Part shown: piece by piece, positions 17,007 to 25,346 of the stretch
How positions within the stretch are numbered: position 1 is the stretch's first letter
Layout: every line of letters begins with the position of its first letter
DNA from: JANXUC01 sp043782485
Lineage (GTDB): Bacteria > Acidobacteriota > Terriglobia > Terriglobales > Acidobacteriaceae
Assembly: GCA_043782485.1 (NCBI GenBank)
Contig: JAYWAL010000003.1
Location: 1 to 52,499 of the forward strand
Length of the DNA: 52,499 nt
Reading direction: 5' to 3'
The notes under the pieces: model-generated
What the model saw: only the letters and a program-made list of their open reading frames with translations
The model's database searches: none
Told to the model about the DNA's origin: nothing
Program-made: the position numbers and the translations under genes

Positions 17007-17108
17007 GTTGGCGGTGGCTTCCCTGTTCGCGGGCGGAGGCACCCGCGCCACACTTGCTTGGTGTATCATCCCTGTTTCAGTGGAAAACTTTCCCGGGCGG
17101 AGAAGTCA

Positions 17109-17762
17109 GTGATCAAAACACGTTGGTTCCAAATTGCACTGAGCGCGGTAGTGGCTTTGGTGGCGGTGAATTCCCTGAGTTGCGGCAACGGACGCAAGCT
17201 CACGCAGATCGAGATCCACCCCGCTGCGGCAACGTTTCTGGATCCCAGCCCCGGCCCGAATAACGTGATTCTTTTCACCGCGCAGGGCATTTATCTTCAT
17301 CCCAGCGTCACTCGCGACCTCACGAGCAAAGTCGCGTGGAAAACGGATACGCCTGGACTGCTGGTCGTAACGGGCGGCCAAGTGTCGCCCTTTGGCGGAG
17401 GGGCCTGCGGCGTGGGAGATATTTCGGCTGAATCGGTGGATCGCGGGAACCTGATCATCGGCTACGCCACGGCGACGGTGAACGATCCGTCGAATCCAAA
17501 CTGCCCGGGCGGTAGCGCGACGAAAGGGGTTGTGACGGTGGCGTTGGCCGGTCCAGGCTCGGTTGCCAGTTCCCCCGGCGGAATCACCTGTCCCAGCACC
17601 TGCGGCTCCCAGTTCACCGTGGGCGATACGATTGTGCTTAGCGCAACGCCTTCAGCGGGTCATACGTTTGGAGGGTGGACGAGTTGTCCTTCGCCCAGTA
17701 CAACATCTTGCACGATCACCGTCCTAAAAGGCAGCGTGAACGTCTCGGCTAACTTTATTTGA
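17109..17762 (+). CDS. Secreted protein with a divergent InlB B-repeat
   Basis: Start chosen at the GTG (17109), with GGAGAAG about four bases upstream. The 217-residue product starts with an export signal (WFQIALSAVVALVAVNSLSC). The Cys could be a lipid-attachment site, but the lipobox (SLSC) is poor. The middle is an Ig-like or beta-rich segment. The C-terminal 70 residues (GPGSVASSPGGITCPSTCGS, then HTFGGWTSCPSPSTTSC) match the divergent InlB B-repeat type common in secreted Acidobacteria proteins, with paired Cys likely forming disulfides. It follows the TonB-like gene by about 100 bases. Role unknown; probably cell-surface or extracellular. Confidence 0.65.
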   Translation: MIKTRWFQIALSAVVALVAVNSLSCGNGRKLTQIEIHPAAATFLDPSPGPNNVILFTAQGIYLHPSVTRDLTSKVAWKTDTPGLLVVTGGQVSPFGGGACGVGDISAESVDRGNLIIGYATATVNDPSNPNCPGGSATKGVVTVALAGPGSVASSPGGITCPSTCGSQFTVGDTIVLSATPSAGHTFGGWTSCPSPSTTSCTITVLKGSVNVSANFI

Positions 17763-17874
17763 GGTTAGGCTTGCCAACTGTGCTCTGTAACAACTTCGCC
17801 ATTTTCTCCCGCTGCGTTTGCGCGTTGGTCGCGTATTAATCGTTGCGATCTGAGGTCGGAGTCCGGCTGGGGCA

Positions 17875-17934
17875 GGGGTCCTTCGACTTCGCATTCCCGC
17901 GCTTCGCGCGCAAATGCTCCGCTCAGGACGACAA
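17875..17934 (-). repeat. Dispersed GTCATCCTGAGCG-type repeat, inverted copy
   Basis: Read on the minus strand this starts GTCGTCCTGAGCGGAGC and ends GCGAAGTCGAAGGACCC, matching the copies at 13466 and 41423. The centre is a palindrome (CGCGCGAAGCGCG). It occupies the gap between the InlB-repeat gene and the methyltransferase; the remainder of that gap (17763-18028) holds nothing else I can recognise. Confidence 0.7.
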
Positions 17935-18028
17935 TAGTTTAGGGTCTGGACTTATTCGGGATTCCCTGTTCTCCCCATCCTACTTTCGAGGACTTTCCTG
18001 GGTTGGCGCGGCCTGCTAGGTTGGTGCA

Positions 18029-18887
18029 ATGACGCTAGCGAATCGGGTAAAAACTTGGCTGGACCGGGAGAGTCTTCGACCCATTGTGGCTCCGGTCAGC
18101 AGTCAACTGGCAAAATTTCACGGTGTGGGTGTGCGGGCGATCTTCTGCGATCAAGGCATTTGGATGCATCAGACTTCCCACGGCTTTTTCGCTTATCACC
18201 AACCCTACGTGCGTTTGGATTTGGCCAAAATGGATGCTGCGGCCCAGGCGCATTTTTTCTGGGGATATCATCCCCGGCTGGGCGATGTGGTGATGGACGT
18301 GGGAGCGGGAGTGGGTGAAGAAACGCTGACGTTTTCCCGAGCCGTGGGGCCGGGCGGGCGCGTGATTTGCATGGAGGCCCACCCAAGAACGCTTCGCTGT
18401 CTGGAAAAGTTGATCGAATATAACCATTTGACCAACGTAACGGCGGTGCATGAGGCAGCGACGGAACCTTCCTGCGCAGTGGCCACCATTAGAAGACTCC
18501 CAGGAATATCTGGGCAACCGTTTGAATACCGCGCAAGGCTTTTCCGTGGCCGCGACCACCATTGACGCGATCTGCCAGCGGCTGGGCCTGGATCGAATTG
18601 ATTTCCTGAAGATGAACATTGAAGGCGCGGAGCGACTGGCGATTCAGGGCATGACGGAGACACTCCAGCAGACTTCCGTCCTATGTATCTCTTGCCACGA
18701 TTTTTTGGCGGATGCAGCGGGGGACGAGGGCTTTCGGACGAAGGCAACAGTGCTAGAGTTTTTGGAACAGCGCGGTTTTCGTGTCGTGGAGCGGAGCGGG
18801 GCTGGGCTGTTGCCGTACGTGCGTGACCAGGTTTGGGCATTTCGCGAGGGTGTGACAGCAGGGATTGCTGCTAACAACTGCCCTTAG
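18029..18887 (+). pseudogene. FkbM-family methyltransferase, disrupted by a single-base frameshift
   Basis: Two overlapping frames together encode one FkbM-type SAM-dependent methyltransferase of about 285 residues. The first (18029 to about 18490) has the SAM motif VVMDVGAGVGEETLTFSRAV, the acidic loop VICMEAHPRTLRCLEKLIEY, and NVTAVHEAATEPSCAVATI. The second frame (about 18492 to 18887) continues EDSQEYLGNRLNTAQGFSVA, then LDRIDFLKMNIEGAERLAIQ and the C-terminal region. Removing the A at 18491 restores one frame (ATT-GAA-GAC). Without it the first frame ends at 18565 after a short wrong-frame tail. This is either a real inactivating insertion or a sequencing error; there is no slippery heptamer to suggest programmed shifting. 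Confidence 0.8.
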
Positions 18888-18918
18888 GAGCCGTGGTAAA
18901 GCGGAGATCAGAATCCAG

Positions 18919-18970
18919 CGCCTGAAGGCGGACTCACCACAAAAGCACTTGCGCCACCGCTGAAGCGGTG
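18919..18970 (+). repeat. Two small hairpins with TGAA loops
   Basis: CGCC-TGAA-GGCG (18919-18930) and CACCGC-TGAA-GCGGTG (18955-18970) lie in the gap before the serine hydrolase gene. TGAA is the complement of the TTCA loop found in the hairpins at 11054 and 11093, so these appear to be inverted members of the same REP-like family. Confidence 0.65.
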
Positions 18971-19102
18971 CCTGATAAGAGTCTTTGTTTGCCGCGGGCG
19001 GTGCGGCTTCCTTCGGCAGCCCTGCCGGCTAAACTCTCTGACACTTTTGATTGAACCTTCCGAGTTCACGTCCCCTGCTGCGCTGCTTGCTATCCTTACT
19101 GC

Positions 19103-21568
19103 GTGAAGAAAATTGGTGCGCAACAATTTCTGTGCGGCTTGTCTGTCGGGTTGACTCTGCTGGCTTCCCCAGCGCTGGGCAAAGCGCGCGTGCGGCGCGG
19201 CGCTTTGCCGGTGGCGCAGTCTTCGAGCAGTGTTTCTGTTGTCGATCCCGTCATCGAAGAAGCCATTCGCGAGCACAAGATTCCGGGCGCGGTGCTGGTG
19301 GTGGGGCATGGAGGCAAAGTCGTCTACCGTAAAGCTTATGGGGCGCGGGCGCTGGAGCCGCGGCGGGAAGCGATGACCGCGGATACGGTATTTGATTTGG
19401 CATCGCTAACCAAGGTTGTGGCCACGACAACATGCGTGATGCAGCTGTTTGAACAAGGGAAAGTCAAGCTGAATGACCCGGTGGCAGGATACCTGCCGGG
19501 GTTTGCGCAGAACGGGAAAGACGACATTACGGTGCGGCAGTTGCTGGTGCATTATTCAGGGCTGCGGGAGGATTTGGATCTTTCCGACAAAGGGTCGGCG
19601 AACAAGTGGAAAGGTAAGGAAACGGCCTACCGAATGGCGTTTGCAGAAAAGCCAATATTTCCCGCCGGGTCGCGGTTTCTCTATAGCGATATTAACTTCA
19701 TTACCCTGGGAGCGCTGGTGGAAAAGGTTTCAGGCGAGGCCCTGGATGCGTATGCGATGCGAAATGTATTTCGGCCCCTGGGGATGACGCATACGCGGTA
19801 CCTTCCGCCGAAGGCGTGGAGAGCGAAAACCGCGCCGACCGAATATGACGATAACCACGTCATGCTGCGCGGCGTGGTGCATGATCCGACGGCGGAACGA
19901 ATGGACGGCGTTGCCGGACATGCGGGCTTGTTTTCCACGGCGGACGACCTGGCGAAATTTGCCCAGGCACTGCTGAATGGCGGGGGAAAGATACTGGCAC
20001 CGGTAACCGTGGAAAAAATGACGACTCCGCAACAGCCTCCGAATGCGACGGCGGTGCGCGGGTTTGGCTGGGATTTGGATTCCCCTTTTTCCAGCAATCG
20101 CGGGGAACTGTTGCCCGTGGGATCTTACGGCCACACGGGTTTCACGGGAACATCTTTATGGATTGACCCGGCGACGGATACGTACATCATTCTGTTGACC
20201 AATGCCGTGCACATGAAGACGATACGCAGCGAAGGCGGAAACGCAATTGCTCTACGCACGAAAGTGGCTTCGGCGGTAGCCGCCGCGCTACACCTAACGG
20301 TTAGCGAGCAGGAACGGGTGCGTCTGGCGAAGATCACCGGTTACAACGAGAGCATGAGCGCGGCACGACGGGTGAACACTCGCAACGGCGCGGTGAAGAC
20401 CGGGATTGATGTTCTGGAAGAGAACAATTTCTCTTTGGTGATGGGTGCAGCGGTGACGGGTGCGGCGGTGATGGATGCGGCGGCGCAACGACGTGTGGGT
20501 CTGCTGACGAACCAGACCGGCGTCGACGGCCAGGGACGGCGCACGATTGACGTGCTGAAGAACGCGAAGGGTATTTCGCTGGATGCAATTTTCAGTCCGG
20601 AACATGGAGCGGCAGGTGCGCTGGATACCACGGACATCGGCAACACGAAAGATGCGACTACGGGCGTGCCGGTGTACAGCGTGTACGGCGGATCGGATGC
20701 GGCACGTCGGCCCTCGCCCGAGGTATTGAAGAATTTGGATGTGCTGGTCATCGATCTTCAGAACGTGGGCGCGCGCTTCTATACCTACGAGACCACGCTG
20801 GGGTATTTCCTGGAAGCTGGGGCGAAGGCGGGAATTCCTGTCATTGTTTTGGATCGACCAAACCCCATCAACGGGGCCGTGGCACAGGGGCCGGTGGGCG
20901 ATGCCGGGCATGAAACGTTTACCAACTACTTCCCTCTTCCGGTGCGGCACGGGATGACGATGGGCGAGCTGGCGCAGATGTTCAACGCGGAGCGCGGAAT
21001 TCACGCCAACTTGCTTGTTTCGCCCATGGAAGGATGGATGCGGGGTGACTGGTTCGATGAGACCGGGCTGGCTTGGGTAAACCCTTCGCCGAATCTACGG
21101 AATTTGACGGAGGCGGCGCTGTATCCGGGCGTGGCGTTGATTGAGGGGACGAACGTTTCTGTGGGTCGCGGGACAGATACGCCGTTTGAGGTGGTGGGAG
21201 CGCCTTGGGTAAATGCGCGCGAACTAGCGCAATATTTGAACGCGCGCGGAATTGCCGGTGTGAGGTTTGTGCCAGTGACGTTTGCGCCGACCGCCAGCAA
21301 CTACACGAGCAAGGCGTGCCAGGGCGTGAATCTGGTGCTGCTGGACCGGAATGCGCTGGACGCTCCGGAGCTGGGGATGGAACTGGCGGCCGCGCTGGCC
21401 AAGCTGTATCCAGCGTTCAAACTGGACGCGGTTAAGGACATGGTGGTGAATGCGGCGGCGTTTGAGGCCCTGACGGCAGGGCGAGATCCGCGGCGGATTG
21501 CCGACGATTGGCGGGATGGGTTGGCGGCGTTCCAAAGGACTCGGGAAAAGTATTTGCTCTACAAATAG
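19103..21568 (+). CDS. Exported serine hydrolase (beta-lactamase/AmiE fold) fused to NamZ-type DUF1343 muramidase
   Basis: This 821-residue protein joins two enzymes of peptidoglycan recycling. A signal peptide (residues 1-26, LSVGLTLLASPALG) is followed by a beta-lactamase-related serine hydrolase (about 45-415) with the catalytic SLTK (Ser101, Lys104), the YSD motif in FLYSDINFITLG, and the third motif HTGFTGTSLWIDP. From about 460 to the end is DUF1343: GLLTNQTGVDGQGRRTIDVL, FSPEHGAAGALD, LVIDLQNVGARFYTYETTLG, VLDRPNPINGAVAQGP and EGTNVSVGRGTDTPFEVVGA. In Bacillus subtilis the same two activities are separate proteins, AmiE (removes the stem peptide) and NamZ (exo-acting muramidase). Start is GTG at 19103. 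Substrate assignment is inferred from family. Confidence 0.88.
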   Translation: MKKIGAQQFLCGLSVGLTLLASPALGKARVRRGALPVAQSSSSVSVVDPVIEEAIREHKIPGAVLVVGHGGKVVYRKAYGARALEPRREAMTADTVFDLASLTKVVATTTCVMQLFEQGKVKLNDPVAGYLPGFAQNGKDDITVRQLLVHYSGLREDLDLSDKGSANKWKGKETAYRMAFAEKPIFPAGSRFLYSDINFITLGALVEKVSGEALDAYAMRNVFRPLGMTHTRYLPPKAWRAKTAPTEYDDNHVMLRGVVHDPTAERMDGVAGHAGLFSTADDLAKFAQALLNGGGKILAPVTVEKMTTPQQPPNATAVRGFGWDLDSPFSSNRGELLPVGSYGHTGFTGTSLWIDPATDTYIILLTNAVHMKTIRSEGGNAIALRTKVASAVAAALHLTVSEQERVRLAKITGYNESMSAARRVNTRNGAVKTGIDVLEENNFSLVMGAAVTGAAVMDAAAQRRVGLLTNQTGVDGQGRRTIDVLKNAKGISLDAIFSPEHGAAGALDTTDIGNTKDATTGVPVYSVYGGSDAARRPSPEVLKNLDVLVIDLQNVGARFYTYETTLGYFLEAGAKAGIPVIVLDRPNPINGAVAQGPVGDAGHETFTNYFPLPVRHGMTMGELAQMFNAERGIHANLLVSPMEGWMRGDWFDETGLAWVNPSPNLRNLTEAALYPGVALIEGTNVSVGRGTDTPFEVVGAPWVNARELAQYLNARGIAGVRFVPVTFAPTASNYTSKACQGVNLVLLDRNALDAPELGMELAAALAKLYPAFKLDAVKDMVVNAAAFEALTAGRDPRRIADDWRDGLAAFQRTREKYLLYK

Positions 21569-21632
21569 GTGGGGCGGGTCAACCCGAAAAGCATAGACTG
21601 CATCCGAGACTACAAGAGTTTTGGGAGGGCGT

Positions 21633-22421
21633 ATGGACGGGTTGAAGAAAAGCTGGATGAAGAAAAGCTCGTTGAGCGCGGGACTGAGCTGCGCGCTGGT
21701 GGTGGGCGGAGTGGCGCAGGAAGTGCAGCACGAAATCGCACAGGAAGTCGCGCGACCGGCGGCGAGTGCGGAGCGCAAACTCCTGAGCCAGCCGCGAATC
21801 GATGCCGCCTCCAAGGTCTCGATACCGGCGGGAGCGCAGATTTTGGTGTCGTTGCAACATGCGATCACCACCAAGAGCGCCAAAGTGGGTGACCCGGTTT
21901 TTGCGATCACGTCGTTTCCGTATGTGCAGAACGAGCAGATGCTGATTCCCGCGGGGACTTACGTGCAGGGAAGGATCAGCGCGATTCGGCGGCCGGGACG
22001 AGTGCGGGGCCGAGCGGAGCTTTTGTTTCACTTTACGACCTTGATCTATCCGAACGGCTATACTGTCATGCTTCCGGGCGCGGTCGATAACGTGCCGGGC
22101 ATGGAACATTCGACGATGAAGGATGAAGAAGGCACGATCCGGCAAGACGGCCAGAAGGGGCATGATGTGGCCACAGCGGCGGAGGCGGCCGCAACAGGCG
22201 GGCTGATTGGCGCGGCGGCCAACGGTGGAAAGGGCGCGGCGATTGGCGGCGCTGGCGGAGCGGTGGTGGGCACTGTGGTAGCGCTACTCTCGCGCGGCAA
22301 TGATTTGCGGCTGGAATCGGGGACTTCAATCCAGATGATGATTCAGCGGCCGATTGACCTGGATACGAGTCGAGTCTCGGGACGTTCGGGGCGTGGCTTG
22401 GCGCGAGTGGAGCCGGAATAA
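21633..22421 (+). CDS. Exported protein with glycine-zipper segment, unknown function
   Basis: Start ATG at 21633, with GGGAGG five bases upstream. The 262-residue product has a signal-like N-terminus (LSAGLSCALVVGGVAQ) and a central beta-rich part with SIPAGAQILVSLQHAITTKS, KVGDPVFAITSFPY and LIPAGTYVQGRISAI. It ends with a Gly/Ala-rich hydrophobic zipper (GGAGGAVVGTVVALLSRG), which often inserts into or tethers to a membrane, and a basic tail. The central pattern (AG-x-L-L, GD-x-F, P-G-x-x-V-x-G-x-I) recurs in the gene at 24630-25238, so the two are distant paralogues. Function is unknown; the layout suggests an envelope protein. Confidence 0.6.
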   Translation: MDGLKKSWMKKSSLSAGLSCALVVGGVAQEVQHEIAQEVARPAASAERKLLSQPRIDAASKVSIPAGAQILVSLQHAITTKSAKVGDPVFAITSFPYVQNEQMLIPAGTYVQGRISAIRRPGRVRGRAELLFHFTTLIYPNGYTVMLPGAVDNVPGMEHSTMKDEEGTIRQDGQKGHDVATAAEAAATGGLIGAAANGGKGAAIGGAGGAVVGTVVALLSRGNDLRLESGTSIQMMIQRPIDLDTSRVSGRSGRGLARVEPE

Positions 22422-22439
22422 CTCCGTCGGCGAGTCTCT

Positions 22440-23180
22440 TCATTTCAGAACAAATAGCGCGTTGACGTGAGCCGTTACCTGAATGGTCTGTGGGGAGAAC
22501 TCCGCAGTGGGAGCGGCTTCCGCGCGCATGGCTCCGGCCATCATGGGCACAGCCGGGCCGCGGGCCATGTTGGCGATGACGCGGACCTGCTCGAAGGTAT
22601 CGACGGAAGCATAGGAAAGCTCACCGAGCGTGCGGCCTCCAGCTTTGGCGACGGTTTGCGCGGACTCGTTGGCACGGCGGTAGGCGTCGTCCACAGCTTT
22701 TTGCTTCGCCACATCAATGTTTTCCAGCGTGTAACTCAGGTTTTGGTTGTCGGTGACATCCGTGTCAGCAAGTTGTTGGACGATGGGGCCAATCTTGGTA
22801 AAGTCTTTGAGCTTCAGCGTGGTGCTGGCGTTGACGCGGTAGCCAATCAACTTGCGCTTCGCCTGTTTCCAATCGTAAACAGGCTCGACGGAAAAGTAGC
22901 CGATTTCGGCGGACTTGGGATCGACGCCGTTGGCGCGAAGAATCTGGCGGATTTGCTCGGCATTCCGGGATGCGCGCTCGTAGGCCGCTTTCGAGGTGTC
23001 TTCCTGGGCGGAGATGTTGAACTGGAGCAAAGCCGTGTCGGGCTGGGCTTCATACTTGCCGTCGGCTCCGACGTAGATGGTGTTGGCTTGGGCGTTCATG
23101 GCGGGGTGCTCTTGGGTAGCGCCAAATTTAGGGGACAGCAGAGTAAGGGCTAGGGTGAGCGCTGCCAGACTCTTGTTCAT
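22440..23180 (-). CDS. SIMPL-domain (DUF541) exported protein
   Basis: The gene begins at the ATG ending at 23180, after an excellent AGAAGGAGAACCC; a longer open frame to 23567 lies inside the neighbouring transporter and is discarded. The 246-residue product has a signal peptide (LAALTLALTLLSPKFGATQ), then the SIMPL/DUF541 fold: IYVGADGKYEAQPDTALLQF, NAEQIRQILRANGVDPKSAE, GYRVNASTTLKLKDFTKIGP, and the C-terminal FSPQTIQVTAHVNALFVL. SIMPL proteins are periplasmic or outer-membrane proteins of poorly known role. It is convergent with the 21633 gene, ending 18 bases from it. Confidence 0.88.
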   Translation of the reverse strand: MNKSLAALTLALTLLSPKFGATQEHPAMNAQANTIYVGADGKYEAQPDTALLQFNISAQEDTSKAAYERASRNAEQIRQILRANGVDPKSAEIGYFSVEPVYDWKQAKRKLIGYRVNASTTLKLKDFTKIGPIVQQLADTDVTDNQNLSYTLENIDVAKQKAVDDAYRRANESAQTVAKAGGRTLGELSYASVDTFEQVRVIANMARGPAVPMMAGAMRAEAAPTAEFSPQTIQVTAHVNALFVLK

Positions 23181-23230
23181 GGGTTCTCCTTCTGTGATTC
23201 CAGTATAGGGACGTGGGCTGAGGTTCGCTG

Positions 23231-24484
23231 CTAGACCGGAGTTGTCACCGGCACCGACGGAGCTTCCTGGACCGAGGTCGTGGCCTTGGGAGCGACAACC
23301 CGTGCCAAAGCGAGAGCTGCAAACAGGAAAATCGCGGACAAGAACCACGGTGCACCGGGAAGAAAACGCGTCGGAACCAGGAAAAACGCGAAGACCGTGG
23401 AAAAGATTCCCGGCCCCACGATCATGGCAATTCCCCGCAGGGAACCGACCGCGCCTTGCAGTTCGCCTTGTTCTGTTACCGACACACGCTTGGTCATCAT
23501 GGTTTGCAGAGGCGGGGCCGCTAAACCCCAAAGGGCGTTGACGGGGATGGCGAGCAGGAAAATCCATCCTTTGGGGGACGCGCCAAAAAACGCAAATCCT
23601 AACGCGCCCAGGAACAGGCCCAGGAATAGCGTGGCCCGTTCTCCGAAGCGCTTGACCAGCATGCCGACCATTCCGGCGGAGACGATCATCGTGGTAACCC
23701 CAACAACGGCCAGCGAATAGCCCACGTCGCGCTCGTTCCAGGAGTAGCGGAGCGTGGCGTAAAGCACAAACACGGTGACGTAAACCTCGTGGGCAAGGTA
23801 GTTCAGGAAGCTCACGCTGGCCAAACCGAAGAGTTCGTGGTGCGAACGCAGCAGTTTGAGCGCACCGACCGGATTAGCCTTTTTCCAAAGCATTTTCGGG
23901 GCACGTCGTTCCGGCGGAAGCGACTCGGGCAGGATGAAAAACCCGTAGACTGCATTCAGTAGGCTGAAGCCTCCGGCAACCCAAAAAGGTAAGCGCATGT
24001 CAATGTGGCCCAGCCAGCCTCCCGCCGCTGGCCCAAGAATGAAACCCAGGCCAAACGCCGCGCCAAAAATGCCGTAAGCACGCGAGCGAGTCTCGGGCGT
24101 GGTCACATCACTGATGTAGGCGTTCGCGGTCGGTCCGCTGGATGAAGTAATGCCGGAGAGCAATCGCCCCAGGAACAACCAGCCAATCGTCGGCGCAAGG
24201 GCCATGATGATGTAGTCGATGCCGAGGCCAAAGTTGGAAAGCAGGATGACCGGTCGGCGACCGTAGCGGTCGGAAAGAACGCCGAGTACGGGAGCGAAGA
24301 AGAACTGCATCAACGCCCAAACCGTGATGAACAAGCCAAGATATTTGGAAGACTGGCCGATGTCGCCATGGAGAAAACTGGCGATGAGCTTGGGAAGAAC
24401 CGGAATGATAATGCCAAAAGCCAGCATGTCGAGCAGCACGGTGATGAAGACAAAACTGAGCGCTGCGTGACGTTTGGTTGTCAA
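23231..24484 (-). CDS. MFS efflux transporter, TetA-like (DHA1 family)
   Basis: A 417-residue, 12-TM drug/proton antiporter of the TetA-like DHA1 group. It has TM1 with FITVLLDMLAFGIIIPVLPK, motif A GVLSDRYGRRPVILLSNFGL between TM2 and TM3, LFLGRLLSGITSSSGPTANA (TM4), the motif C-type AFGLGFILGPAAGGWLG in TM5, and a second-half motif LVKRFGERATLF. The start is TTG at 24484, with AGGAG nine bases upstream; there is no ATG nearby. The compound exported cannot be read from the sequence. Many TetA-like proteins of this type in soil bacteria are not tetracycline exporters. Confidence 0.85.
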   Translation of the reverse strand: MTTKRHAALSFVFITVLLDMLAFGIIIPVLPKLIASFLHGDIGQSSKYLGLFITVWALMQFFFAPVLGVLSDRYGRRPVILLSNFGLGIDYIIMALAPTIGWLFLGRLLSGITSSSGPTANAYISDVTTPETRSRAYGIFGAAFGLGFILGPAAGGWLGHIDMRLPFWVAGGFSLLNAVYGFFILPESLPPERRAPKMLWKKANPVGALKLLRSHHELFGLASVSFLNYLAHEVYVTVFVLYATLRYSWNERDVGYSLAVVGVTTMIVSAGMVGMLVKRFGERATLFLGLFLGALGFAFFGASPKGWIFLLAIPVNALWGLAAPPLQTMMTKRVSVTEQGELQGAVGSLRGIAMIVGPGIFSTVFAFFLVPTRFLPGAPWFLSAIFLFAALALARVVAPKATTSVQEAPSVPVTTPV

Positions 24485-24629
24485 AGCTTATGTCTCCTGG
24501 AAATCCAACACAAGCATAGCTGACGGGATTGGGTTTTGGGGTTTCGTTGGTGCAGGGAGTTGCCCGGGAGAGAGGTTTACCCGCGAACCTCAAATACCTT
24601 ACGGGCAAAGCCAGGGAACTTTTCCCCGA

Positions 24630-25238
24630 CTACCTGGCTAGTTGGAGGGCGTGATCCAGACGGATTTCCAGAATCGTTCCCTTTTCCAGACGCACGCTGT
24701 GGTCGGCAAAGAATCCCGCGACGCCGGTGATTTTGGACCACGGAGAGCGCGGTTCATCCATCGTATCGGATTTGGATTCGTGCGAAGCGGCTTTGATCGA
24801 GCCATCTTCGTCGTCCTTCACGCCATGCTCTCCGGGAACGCCAGTGACGGAAGCGATGAGGGGTTCCCAGCCACGCTGGGATTCGACGCCATCAAAACTG
24901 AGCAGCAAACGCGGGTGTAGACCCTCGGAAGCGCGGCTAATGTGACCTCGGACACGGCTTCCACGTGGGATTGACCTGCCGTTCGGCGCGATCAGATCTT
25001 CAGCCAGAGTGGCTTTGAAACGCTGACCGGGGCGAGCTCTGCCGGTTTCTAGGCGCTGCCCGAGGCGGATGAGGACGGTTTTGCCCGCAGGCACTTCATT
25101 GGAGATGCCGGGGGATACACTAGTCGCTTCGGCAGATGTTGGGAATGTGTGCCCTTGGGCGACAGCCATGCCGCAGGCGAAAATGACGGTTAGGAAGCCA
25201 GTTGCAACCCCAAAGAACGCACCGCGAAAACGTGCCAT
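24630..25238 (-). CDS. Exported beta-rich protein, unknown function (paralogue of the 21633 gene)
   Basis: I chose the ATG at 25238; GAGG lies six bases upstream, and the in-frame TTG at 25256 is less suitable. The 202-residue product has a signal peptide (FFGVATGFLTVIFACGMAVAQ region), then VPAGKTVLIRLGQRLETGRA, RPGQRFKATLAEDLI and RSIPRGSRVRGHISRASEGL. This pattern matches the 21633 protein. It lacks the glycine zipper but ends with a beta-rich RLEKGTILEIRLDHALQLAR. Role unknown; likely periplasmic. Confidence 0.55.
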   Translation of the reverse strand: MARFRGAFFGVATGFLTVIFACGMAVAQGHTFPTSAEATSVSPGISNEVPAGKTVLIRLGQRLETGRARPGQRFKATLAEDLIAPNGRSIPRGSRVRGHISRASEGLHPRLLLSFDGVESQRGWEPLIASVTGVPGEHGVKDDEDGSIKAASHESKSDTMDEPRSPWSKITGVAGFFADHSVRLEKGTILEIRLDHALQLAR

Positions 25239-25346
25239 CATCCACCTCAAACGCAATTAGCTGGCAGGAATCGGGTCCCTGCTCACTTTTGTTGGATGGG
25301 TGGAACGGGAAAAACGCTGCCTGAGCTGGGAAATACAGGGAACGCG

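Noticed and set aside
18470..18500. Programmed frameshifting in the FkbM gene
   Set aside because: There is no slippery heptamer or downstream structure at the junction; a plain one-base insertion explains the data.
23231..24484. Calling the MFS exporter a tetracycline-resistance gene
   Set aside because: Motifs show only the TetA-like DHA1 group; substrate cannot be read, and most environmental members are not tetracycline exporters.
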